Positions 1-6,481 of a stretch of 10,726 bases of DNA are shown one piece after another. The first letter of the stretch is position 1. Each line of letters begins with the position of its first letter. The notes under the pieces are model-generated. The model was not told where the DNA came from and did not search any database. It saw only the letters and a list, made by a program, of their open reading frames with translations. Both the position numbers and the translations under genes were made by a program. The DNA is from Ignavibacteria bacterium (GTDB taxonomy: Bacteria > Bacteroidota > Ignavibacteria > Ignavibacteriales > Melioribacteraceae): the NCBI GenBank assembly GCA_027347805.1, contig DAIEQP010000246.1, forward strand, positions 1 to 10,726. The letters run 5' to 3'.

Positions 1-530
1 ATATACATAAACATTATACTGAATTGTTAGGTCAGGGGGATGCAATTCTTTACGGCAGAACTACATATGAACTTATGGAATTTTGGCGAACCCTTTTAAA
101 AAATCCTTCCGAAGATAAATCAATGAATGACTTTGCTGCGGCAATAGATAAAATTCCGAAAATAGTTTTCTCCCGCACGATTAAAAATGTAGAGTGGGAA
201 AGTGCTGCATTGGCGAAAAACGACTTAAAAGATGAAGTGTTAGAGCTCAAGAAATCCCTCGACGCCGGCAGTAAAGATATTCTTGTCGGCTGCCGCAGTT
301 TAATTATTCAGCTGTTAAAACTTGATTTGATTGATGAATTCCAGCTTTGTGTTTATCCTGTTGTTGCAGGAAGCGGCATGCAGCTGTTCGAAAACTTTAA
401 TCACAAAGCCATCTTTAAACTTATCAAAACTAAAATCTTAAGCGGCGGTGCAGTAATTCTTTACTATGAACCGCGAAAAGGTACCAGAGCTGATGACAGC
501 AATTTGGTTGAAAAGCAGAAATTCACTTAA
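1..530 (+). CDS. RibD C-terminal/dihydrofolate reductase-like family protein, 5' end missing
   Basis: The reading frame is open from base 3 to the stop at 528-530, so the gene enters from the left and about 20-25 N-terminal residues are missing. A TTG at 24 is in frame, but conserved-looking residues precede it, so it is not the real start. The 175 visible residues match the small cytoplasmic DHFR-like family (RibD C-terminal domain; YyaP/YwjB type). An early strand plus GRTTYELM (visible residues 18-25) is the usual nucleotide-binding segment. DILVGCRSLIIQLL (92-105) corresponds to the family's 'VxGS.xLi..L' segment. LIDEFQLCVYPVVAGSG (109-125) and LFE follow. The family's first Ser after VG is Cys here. 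Members probably use NAD(P)H, but most have no known substrate, so this should not be read as true folate or riboflavin biosynthesis. The charged tail after YYEPRKG extends slightly past the usual end of the fold. Confidence 0.88.
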   Translation, partial: IHKHYTELLGQGDAILYGRTTYELMEFWRTLLKNPSEDKSMNDFAAAIDKIPKIVFSRTIKNVEWESAALAKNDLKDEVLELKKSLDAGSKDILVGCRSLIIQLLKLDLIDEFQLCVYPVVAGSGMQLFENFNHKAIFKLIKTKILSGGAVILYYEPRKGTRADDSNLVEKQKFT

Positions 531-719
531 CCGTTTCCAAAGATGTCATGGCCCTGCCATGGCAAAGACCGCAGTCTTCAAAATATTTCTTCTTTACTTT
601 TCTCTGCCCCGTATAAACATTCCGAAATACAAAAGCGCAAAATCACTTCAATTAATTATTAACATAAACAACAGGCTGCCCGAATCATCAGAAAGAATAT
701 TTACAAAAATGATTAATTC
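531..719. other. intergenic, left half: no gene seen
   Basis: This is the first part of the 322-base gap between the DHFR-like gene and the phosphatase gene. It holds two adjacent small hairpins at 545-578, listed separately, followed by a pyrimidine-rich stretch at about 586-606. An 85-codon frame beginning inside the upstream gene crosses it, but it has no ribosome binding site, no family resemblance and an unnatural composition. I see no RNA gene. Confidence 0.5.
545..578 (+). terminator. tandem hairpins after the DHFR-like gene, possible terminator
   Basis: Fifteen bases after the stop codon, CATGGC (547-552) and GCCATG (556-561) pair across a CCT loop. The stem can be extended by a T-G and a G-C pair to 545/563. 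A second stem, AAGAC (565-569) with GTCTT (574-578) and loop CGCA, follows directly. No uninterrupted T-run comes after, only a T-rich stretch (about 582-603). It may be a weak or factor-assisted terminator. This is a structural inference only. Confidence 0.3.
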
Positions 720-748
720 TTGACATTATGTCTCATTTGAGATAATTT
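720..748 (+). promoter_or_regulatory. sigma70-like promoter with a dyad in the spacer
   Basis: A perfect -35 hexamer TTGACA lies at 720-725. Candidate -10 boxes are GATAAT at 741-746 (5 of 6 matches, 15-bp spacing) or TAATTT at 743-748 (17-bp spacing, weaker match). The spacer holds the inverted repeat TCTCA-TT-TGAGA at 731-742, which could be an operator for a dimeric regulator. It is the best promoter candidate for the phosphatase-STAS-patatin cassette, leaving an untranslated leader of about 100 bases. FCB-group bacteria often use a different consensus (TTTG/TAnnTTTG), which lowers confidence. Confidence 0.35.
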
Positions 749-810
749 AAGACTTAATCTATAACAACTGTCATATTAATATTAGCATTGACTGGGAAAT
801 AAACATACAA

Positions 811-828
811 TCAGGATTCAACCTGAAT
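811..828 (+). repeat. short inverted repeat in the leader of the phosphatase gene
   Basis: Two mutually exclusive small dyads overlap here. TCAGG (811-815) pairs with CCTGA (822-826), and ATTCA (816-820) pairs with TGAAT (824-828). They lie 25-42 bases before the ATG at 853. This could be a leader hairpin affecting translation or an operator half-site pair. Both are short enough to be chance. Confidence 0.25.
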
Positions 829-852
829 TAATCAAACCATTCATCGGGTTTT

Positions 853-3504
853 ATGAATAACATTATTCTCACTTTAATAACCTCTGATATTTTAACTACT
901 GTTGCAGCTTACATGTCGGTTTCAAACCTGATTGACGCTTTATTAATAATCCTGATACTTGCTCTTTTCTATGTGATCAGAAAATTCGAATTGAACAGGC
1001 GCGCACTTAAATTAAAAGCTGAACGAAATGAATTTCTTTCCGGTGTACTTAATAATGCTCCGCTCGCTATTCTTATTACCGATAATGAAGGCAAAGTGAC
1101 CGACGCTAATGAAGTATTTGGAAAGGTTTTCGGTTATACAAAGGAAGAAATTGCAGGACAAAAGGTTGATGACTTTTTGCGTAAAGATACTTTGCCCGGC
1201 GAATCCAGCAATAATATTTACAGTGAAAACGAAGAACATAAAAAAATATACCAGATATGCAGAAGATTGACTAAAGATGATGAACCAGTTGATGTGGAAC
1301 TGCATACTTCACCCAATTATATAGGGGAAGATCAGCTTGGCTATATTCTTTTTTATAATGATATATCTAAAAGACTGAAAGCAGAATCGGCATTAGAAAT
1401 AACAACCAGGAATTATCATAATATTCTCGATACACTTGAGGATGCTTATTTTGAAGCAGGATCGGATGGGGTTTTAACTTACGTAAGTAAAAAATTTGTC
1501 GAGGCAACTAAGTATAACAGCAAGGAAGAACTGATAGGCAAACACTTCAGGCACCTTGTCGCAAGAAATTCTGTCGCTGTATTCTTTAAAGAATTTAAGA
1601 AGATCTATCAAACAAATAAACCTGTTGAACCTTTCGATTTGAAATATATAACTAAAGACGGCCAGGAATTTTCAAGCGAAATTGTAGTTTCACCTATTCT
1701 TGAAGATGGTAAAGCAGTAGGCACACGTGGTTTGATAAGGGATATTTCAGAAAGAGTAAAAGCTTCGGAAATATTGAAACAGGCGAAGGAAGCAGCAGAA
1801 CAGCATGCCTCAGAACTGGCATCCATCAACCGGGTTGCAGAAAAAGTAAGTTCTTCACTTGGTCTGGAAGAGATTTTAAGTTCAGTATGCAAGGAACTTG
1901 CCGCAATATTTCCTGTGAGGAACGCTGGTGTATCTCTTATAAGTTCCGACAGGAAAATGCTCGAAGTGCTCGCCTTTCATTCGATCAATCCGAATGATGA
2001 AATACATACGGGAAAATATTTAAATCTGGAAGGTAATGTAGAAGCAAAACGGCTACTTGAATCAAAACAGTCTATTGTTGTAAGAAAAGCGAAATCAGAT
2101 CCAAGAACGAAACCTGTACATGACCTAATAAAAGGACCTGGAAAAAGTTCAATAATAATTGTTCCGCTTGTTTCCAGAGGTGAATCAATTGGTGTGATCG
2201 GAATGACGGCAAAAGACCCGGATTATGATTTTAAAAATACTGAGATCGAGTTAGCCGAAACGATTGCCAGCCAGATAGCATCTTCTGTTGAAAATGCAAG
2301 GCTGCATGCGAAAACCGAGCAGGCACTCGATGTAGCTGAACGTGATCTTGAAATCGGGCGGCAGATACAATCTGGATTTTTCCCGAAGGACCTGCCGGAA
2401 ATTCCGGGGTGGGAAATATCAGCTTTCTTTAAAGCTGCAAGGCAGGTATCAGGTGATTTCTATGATGCGTTTGAGATAGGCGATAGAGGATTTTATGCAG
2501 TTGTTGTCGCTGATGTATGCGACAAAGGCGTCGGCGCAGCTTTGTTTATGGTACTGCTCCGGTCTCTTATCCGCTCATTCAGTGAACAGAACCGTGATGA
2601 AACTGATGTAGAAAAATTACTCGATTATATTGCGACCAATGTAAATAATTACATTTGCAATACGCACGGGCAATCGAATATGTTCGCAACGTTAATGTTG
2701 GGTATTCTGGACGCATCAAATAATAATCTTTATTATGTGAACGGCGGACACGACGCACCTTTATTAGTAGATGAAAATGGAAACTGTAAAACTAACCTCG
2801 AGCCGACTGGACCCGCATTCGGTTTTACAACCGAACTTACTTTAGAAATCGGCAAAGTTGAGTTTGTGCCGGGTGATATGCTAATTGTTTTTACAGATGG
2901 ACTTACAGAAGCTAAAAATTCATCCGGTGAATTTTATTCCGAGGAAAGATTAAAAACACAGTTAATGAAAAGATGGTGTTCAGCTTTCAGCGCAGTAAAA
3001 TTCCTCGAGATCGACGCAATTTCACATATCGGCAATTACAGTCAGTTTGATGATATAACACTAGTTGCTTTACGCAGAAATTCCGTTAATCAAACTTTTT
3101 GTCACTCGATGTCGCTTAAAGCCGAAATGGATAATCTTCCATCATTCAGAAATTTTGTTGTTGAAGCCTGCAGGCAGTTTAAAGTGAATGAAGATATAAC
3201 TGAGACTCTTAAACTCGCGGGGGACGAGATCAGTTCGAACATTATTATTCACGGGTATAAAGGCAGGCAGCCTGGCGATATAAATATTCAGATGTCCATT
3301 CATCAGAATGAGTTGAATATCAAAATTTCTGATACAGGCAATACATTCGATCCAGAAACACTGGCACCTCCCGATCTTGAAGCTGAAATAGATGACCGGC
3401 AGATTGGCGGACTTGGAGTATTCTTCGTTAAAGAGATGGTGGATGAATTAAGTTACTCATCTGTCAATGGTGTGAACACAACCTGTTTAAAAATGAAATT
3501 ATAA
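853..3504 (+). CDS. membrane PAS-PAS-GAF SpoIIE-type phosphatase fused to an RsbW-like kinase domain
   Basis: This 883-residue signalling protein probably sets the phosphorylation state of a STAS protein. Domains in order: one membrane helix (about 25-42), PAS1 (about 58-180), PAS2 (about 185-305), a short coiled linker (305-325), GAF (about 325-485), a coiled coil (486-505), a PP2C/SpoIIE phosphatase domain (about 500-742) and a GHKL HATPase domain (about 748-883). Phosphatase metal-site motifs are intact: GDFYD (534-538), VADVCDKG (552-559), FTDG (680-683) and QFDD (731-734). The kinase motifs are also intact: E792 and N796 in the N-box, DTG (827-829) and GGLG (852-855). So one chain carries both RsbU-like and RsbW-like activities, as in P. 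aeruginosa HsbR and V. fischeri SypE. The ATG at 853 lacks a good ribosome binding site. The ATG at 913, just before the membrane helix, is an alternative start. The STAS gene begins 27 bases later. Confidence 0.93.
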   Translation: MNNIILTLITSDILTTVAAYMSVSNLIDALLIILILALFYVIRKFELNRRALKLKAERNEFLSGVLNNAPLAILITDNEGKVTDANEVFGKVFGYTKEEIAGQKVDDFLRKDTLPGESSNNIYSENEEHKKIYQICRRLTKDDEPVDVELHTSPNYIGEDQLGYILFYNDISKRLKAESALEITTRNYHNILDTLEDAYFEAGSDGVLTYVSKKFVEATKYNSKEELIGKHFRHLVARNSVAVFFKEFKKIYQTNKPVEPFDLKYITKDGQEFSSEIVVSPILEDGKAVGTRGLIRDISERVKASEILKQAKEAAEQHASELASINRVAEKVSSSLGLEEILSSVCKELAAIFPVRNAGVSLISSDRKMLEVLAFHSINPNDEIHTGKYLNLEGNVEAKRLLESKQSIVVRKAKSDPRTKPVHDLIKGPGKSSIIIVPLVSRGESIGVIGMTAKDPDYDFKNTEIELAETIASQIASSVENARLHAKTEQALDVAERDLEIGRQIQSGFFPKDLPEIPGWEISAFFKAARQVSGDFYDAFEIGDRGFYAVVVADVCDKGVGAALFMVLLRSLIRSFSEQNRDETDVEKLLDYIATNVNNYICNTHGQSNMFATLMLGILDASNNNLYYVNGGHDAPLLVDENGNCKTNLEPTGPAFGFTTELTLEIGKVEFVPGDMLIVFTDGLTEAKNSSGEFYSEERLKTQLMKRWCSAFSAVKFLEIDAISHIGNYSQFDDITLVALRRNSVNQTFCHSMSLKAEMDNLPSFRNFVVEACRQFKVNEDITETLKLAGDEISSNIIIHGYKGRQPGDINIQMSIHQNELNIKISDTGNTFDPETLAPPDLEAEIDDRQIGGLGVFFVKEMVDELSYSSVNGVNTTCLKMKL

Positions 3505-3531
3505 TTTATTAATCAGAAAAGAGAGAGCAAT

Positions 3532-3870
3532 ATGGAAATCTCATTAAAGCAGATAAATAGCGTGAGCGTAATTAGCATTGAAGGGGAACTCGATGCTAAG
3601 TCGGCACCCGAGTTAACCAGTTTTTTTAACCGGCAGTTCTCCGAAGGTCATGTAAATTTTGTTGCCGACCTGCGTGGACTTGCTTATTCGAGCAGTGCGG
3701 GAATAAGATTCTTTCTTGGTTCTGCAAGGGATGCAAGGCAGAAAGGGGGCGATTTAAGAATAGCAGCTGTACAGCCGCAGGTTGAAAAAATTTTTAAGCT
3801 CAGTAAATTCGATAAAATTGTTCAGGTCTTTATTTCAGTCGATGAAGCAGTAAACAGCTACAATCAATAA
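3532..3870 (+). CDS. STAS-domain anti-sigma factor antagonist (RsbV/SpoIIAA-like)
   Basis: This is a single-domain cytoplasmic STAS protein of 112 residues, the family's normal length. The opening strand plus VSVISIEGELDA (11-22) is typical of the fold. DLRGLAYSSSAGIRFF (46-61) is the conserved phosphorylation loop. By alignment with SpoIIAA/RsbV, the phosphoacceptor is probably Ser55, just before Ala-Gly, with Ser54 the alternative. In partner switching the unphosphorylated form sequesters an anti-sigma or other target, and phosphorylation releases that target. The purine-rich AGAGAGAG ribosome binding site (3520s) lies shortly before the ATG. The gene sits 27 bases after the fused phosphatase/kinase, so that protein is the natural candidate to both phosphorylate and dephosphorylate it. 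The downstream binding partner is not encoded in this window unless it is the patatin or the HATPase domain itself. Confidence 0.93.
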   Translation: MEISLKQINSVSVISIEGELDAKSAPELTSFFNRQFSEGHVNFVADLRGLAYSSSAGIRFFLGSARDARQKGGDLRIAAVQPQVEKIFKLSKFDKIVQVFISVDEAVNSYNQ

Positions 3871-3919
3871 TTCGAATCGGTATTCTGATAATAAAATAAC
3901 TTAATAAAGGAGACTCAAA

Positions 3920-4762
3920 ATGCCGGGTACGGAAAAACGTGTTACGCTTGTTATCGGCTCAGGTGCTATTAAATGCGCCGCGTCAATTGGAATGTTTCAG
4001 GCATTATCGGCAAATAATATAAATGTAACCCAGGTGGTGGGCTGCAGCGGCGGTGCGATATACGGAGTAGGAATCGCTTCTGGAATGTCTCTTGAAGATA
4101 TTCAAAAGGCATCAGAAGAAACCTGGCATAAGGATATGATGCAGGGCTATATCGAGAATCTGAAAGCTTCCAAAGACGGAACGCTGAAATTCGATGAACG
4201 CAGCGGAATGGTTGACGACACATACTTGAATAATAAACTTCGGAAGATCTGCGGTGAGCAGTCATTCGCGGATCTTAAACTTCCTTTTATTGTAGTTGCC
4301 ACAGATTTATATACTGGTGAACCGGTTGAACTGTCTGAAGGAAAAATTTTTGATTCAGTTAGAGCGAGTCTCGCGATTCCTCTTATCTTTCCCCCGTGGG
4401 AAATTAACGGACGGCTGCTTGTTGACGGCGCAGCGTCAAATCCTCTTCCTATCGATATCGCAATTCAGCGCGGTGCAGATGTGGTGATAGCAATGGGTTT
4501 TACAATTGATTATAAAAACAGGTTCAGATCGCTTACAGCGGTACAGGAACAGATGACAAGTATATATATGAACAATATTTTTAAGTACTCATTCGCGTTT
4601 AATACTCTCGCGCATCATTCCGAAATATTTACAATTCTTCCTGAATTCGACAGCAATGTTTCAATGTTTGATATACATAAACTTCCCCATATTATTGAAA
4701 GGGGCTATGAAGCAACTATCGAACAGCTGCCGCATATTAAAAGGCTGCTCGAAGCTGATTGA
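3920..4762 (+). CDS. patatin-like phospholipase, cytoplasmic (RssA-like)
   Basis: This is a 280-residue patatin-domain serine lipase/acyl hydrolase with no signal peptide or membrane helix. The Ser-Asp catalytic dyad is present: GCSGG (41-45, nucleophile Ser43) and VDGA (168-171, Asp169). RASLAIPLIFPP (148-159) is the conserved segment between them. The oxyanion-hole loop reads GSGAIKCAA (13-21) instead of the usual glycine-rich GGGxRG, with Lys18 where Arg is standard. A strong AGGAG ribosome binding site (about 3908-3912) precedes the ATG at 3920, and the gap to the STAS gene is 49 bases. Family members hydrolyse phospholipids or acyl esters, but many bacterial ones have no known substrate. 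The placement behind a PP2C/STAS pair resembles rssA beside rssB in E. coli. It may be an output or modulator of the cassette, which is inference. Confidence 0.92.
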   Translation: MPGTEKRVTLVIGSGAIKCAASIGMFQALSANNINVTQVVGCSGGAIYGVGIASGMSLEDIQKASEETWHKDMMQGYIENLKASKDGTLKFDERSGMVDDTYLNNKLRKICGEQSFADLKLPFIVVATDLYTGEPVELSEGKIFDSVRASLAIPLIFPPWEINGRLLVDGAASNPLPIDIAIQRGADVVIAMGFTIDYKNRFRSLTAVQEQMTSIYMNNIFKYSFAFNTLAHHSEIFTILPEFDSNVSMFDIHKLPHIIERGYEATIEQLPHIKRLLEAD

Positions 4763-5122
4763 ATATTGAAATAAGAAATTAGAATTCAGAATAAAGAAGC
4801 AAGTATCCTGATGGAAGGGAAATAAAGAGCCGTAGTAAGCTGAAAATTTATATTGAATATATAACCAATATATTTTAAGTTGAAACCGGGGATACCGCAT
4901 ACTTTTCTATTGACCCCAATAATAGAAATATAAGTTCTACCATATAAATAGTTAGTTCTTCATTAAGAAAATTCACACAAAAAATAATACACGCTGATGC
5001 AGGCGTAATGGTGGATGTTTTTAATGAATACTGTAAAGCTATTTTACCTTTTGCTATAAGAAAAACATAAATGCAGTTGAATCAAATGCAGCAATATCAT
5101 GCTTCAAATTAATGGAGGATAT
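4763..5122. other. 360-base AT-rich intergenic region, no convincing gene
   Basis: There is no obvious terminator directly after the patatin stop. The region contains an inverted repeat at 4904-4928 (separate entry). It also holds an open stretch of 41 codons (4948-5070, only in-frame ATG at 5008) that resembles nothing I know, and two copies of AAATGCAG at 5069-5076 and 5084-5091, 15 bases apart. A TATAAG (5055-5060) could be a -10 box for the next gene, but no good -35 box is paired with it. The promoter of the secreted protein gene probably lies here. Confidence 0.5.
4904..4928. repeat. perfect 8-bp inverted repeat
   Basis: TTTCTATT (4904-4911) and AATAGAAA (4921-4928) are exact reverse complements around a 9-base loop. 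A competing inner hairpin, TATTG (4908-4912) with CAATA (4917-4921) and loop ACCC, uses part of the same bases. It is AT-rich and lacks a T-run, and it lies 140 bases after the patatin stop. It may be an operator or a weak transcript-end structure, with function unknown. Confidence 0.35.
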
Positions 5123-5710
5123 ATGAATAAGTTAGTTGTTAGCGCTTTTGTTGTTCTATTATTGATGACAACAATTTTGTCTGCTCAAAATGGATTTGTA
5201 TTGCCTAAGGGATGGCATGCAGCAGGCAGTAAACCGGCAGAATTCGAAATGGGAATTGACAGAACAACTTATCAAAACGGTAAATCAAGTGTATGTATTA
5301 AATCGAAAGATCCAAAAGGGAATGACTTCGGAACAGTAATGCAGTATATAGTTGCCGAGAATTATTTAGGGAAGAGACTGAAATTATCCGGTTATATTAA
5401 AAGCAGCGGAGTGGAAGGATGGTGCGGAATGTGGATGAGAATCGATGGTGAATCAGGACTGCAGCTGGGATTTGATAATATGTCCGGAAGATCAATTAGA
5501 GGAACAAATGATTGGAAAAAATATGAAATAGTTTTGGATGTGCCTTCAGCAAGTAAAGCAATTGCATTCGGAGTTTTACTTGGCGGTAAAGGAAAAGTCT
5601 GGTTTGATAATATGAAAATTGAAGAGGTGGATAAATCAGTTCCGGTAACAAATCTAATGAGAGAGATGAGTAATCTAAAAGAACCTGTTAATCTGGATCT
5701 GGAAGAATAA
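5123..5710 (+). CDS. exported jelly-roll (carbohydrate-binding-like) protein
   Basis: This is a 195-residue protein with a Sec signal peptide: a Lys near the start, a hydrophobic core at about 4-19, and likely cleavage after SA at 20-21. I chose ATG 5123 because GGAGG at 5114-5118 precedes it directly. An upstream in-frame ATG at 5099 would put the signal peptide behind an extra octapeptide. The mature part reads like a galactose-binding-fold or CBM-type jelly roll. It has GW (30-31) near the N terminus, KRLKLSGYIKSSGVEGW (84-100), MWMRIDGE (103-110), DWKKYEIVLDVP (130-141) and a closing GKVWFDNMKIEEVD (157-170). Similar domains occur as C-terminal parts of AraC-type regulator entries and as stand-alone secreted proteins, and this copy has no helix-turn-helix. 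Ligand and role are unknown. It stands alone, with sizeable gaps on both sides. Confidence 0.8.
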   Translation: MNKLVVSAFVVLLLMTTILSAQNGFVLPKGWHAAGSKPAEFEMGIDRTTYQNGKSSVCIKSKDPKGNDFGTVMQYIVAENYLGKRLKLSGYIKSSGVEGWCGMWMRIDGESGLQLGFDNMSGRSIRGTNDWKKYEIVLDVPSASKAIAFGVLLGGKGKVWFDNMKIEEVDKSVPVTNLMREMSNLKEPVNLDLEE

Positions 5711-5712
5711 TT

Positions 5713-5809
5713 AAGGAATGTGAGAATACCCGGAAGGAATGTAAACAGGATCGATTAAAGCAGCTTTATAGAACCTTGCTTAACCTTAAACGGAAATTAA
5801 AAGGAATGT
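5713..5809 (+). repeat. three direct copies of AAGGAATGT
   Basis: The exact 9-mer AAGGAATGT occurs at 5713-5721, 5734-5742 and 5801-5809, all within the 132-base gap between the secreted protein and the membrane methyltransferase-like gene. The first two start 21 bases apart (two helical turns) and the third is 67 bases further on. It is placed like an array of binding sites for a regulator of the downstream operon. Each copy also resembles a ribosome binding site followed by ATG, but none leads a useful frame. Confidence 0.45.
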
Positions 5810-5842
5810 TGTTGCAATAAATAAATTAATTTGAGGCAAAGC

Positions 5843-6439
5843 ATGAATTACCTTATACTTTCATTAGTTTGGGTGGGCTACTGTGCTTTACATAGTTTCT
5901 TAATCAGCATCAGTTTAACAAATTATTTGACCCGTGTATTAAAGAACTACTATGCTTTCTACAGACTTTTTTATGTGTTATTCTCTTTAATATTACTTGT
6001 AGTTGTAATCAATTATTCAAATGACATTGATAAAGAAATAATAATCACATATGCGCCCCCCTGGTCAATAATTCGTTATGTAATAATGTATGGTTCGCTT
6101 CTAATGTTTTTCTGGGCATTCTTCTTTAATTATGATTCACTTTCATTTTTCGGAATTCGCCAGATACTAAATTTCGGTAAGGTTAAAAATATCAATCCCT
6201 CCGAGGCGCTGAAAAAGAATGGATTATTAGGAATAACAAGACATCCGATGTACCTGGCGCTGATTCTATACTTATTGTGTCAAAACTTTAGAATGGCAGA
6301 TATAGTTGCTAACATAATTTTAATCAGCTATGTAATAATTGGGACAATATTAGAAGAGAAAAAACTTGTTCTTGAATTTGGCGATGCCTATGTCAAATAT
6401 CAGCAAGAAGTGCCGATGTTAATTCCATTTACAAAATAA
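5843..6439 (+). CDS. isoprenylcysteine methyltransferase/NnrU-like integral membrane protein
   Basis: This is a 198-residue multi-pass membrane protein. Hydrophobic segments lie at about 2-22, 40-58, 76-96 and 135-170, the last being a probable hairpin. The C-terminal half has the signature of the ICMT/PEMT-like methyltransferase superfamily. It includes GLLGITRHPMYLAL (127-140), with the RHPMY cofactor-site motif, and then EEKKLVLEFGDAYVKYQQ (171-188), ending near a typical 'VPxLIPF'. These enzymes use S-adenosylmethionine, but bacterial members, including NnrU-type proteins, have mostly unknown substrates, and there are no prenylated proteins to expect here. I chose ATG 5843 because GAGG at 5833-5836 lies six bases upstream, while an in-frame TTG at 5831 overlaps that site. 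It is probably the first gene of an operon with the lipoprotein and thioredoxin-like genes. Confidence 0.85.
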   Translation: MNYLILSLVWVGYCALHSFLISISLTNYLTRVLKNYYAFYRLFYVLFSLILLVVVINYSNDIDKEIIITYAPPWSIIRYVIMYGSLLMFFWAFFFNYDSLSFFGIRQILNFGKVKNINPSEALKKNGLLGITRHPMYLALILYLLCQNFRMADIVANIILISYVIIGTILEEKKLVLEFGDAYVKYQQEVPMLIPFTK

Positions 6440-6481
6440 AACCAAAACAGTATGATTGAATATGTCAAAGGTTACTTAAAT

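Noticed and set aside
466..723. 85-codon frame overlapping the end of the DHFR-like gene and the gap after it
   Set aside because: It has no ribosome binding site and no recognisable family, it crosses two hairpins, and it overlaps a clear gene in another frame.
1012..1892. Minus-strand frames inside the phosphatase gene (1012-1305 and 1608-1892)
   Set aside because: They are antisense shadows of a well-supported PAS/GAF coding region and show no protein family features.
3969..4900. Minus-strand frames (3969-4265, 4661-4900) and a plus-strand frame (4296-4487) in the patatin region
   Set aside because: They overlap the patatin domain with its catalytic motifs, and their translations are low-complexity and unstructured.
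5008..5070. 20-codon ATG frame inside a 41-codon open stretch in the gap before the secreted protein
   Set aside because: Too short, with no similarity I can name and only a poor AGG upstream. It could be a gene remnant, but I cannot support that.
5069..5091. Direct repeat AAATGCAG at 5069-5076 and 5084-5091 as an operator
   Set aside because: Only two short copies near a start codon, with no dyad or promoter alignment. Noted in the gap entry but not called.
5099..5122. Upstream ATG as start of the secreted jelly-roll protein
   Set aside because: GGAGG at 5114-5118 serves the ATG at 5123, which also gives a normal signal peptide.
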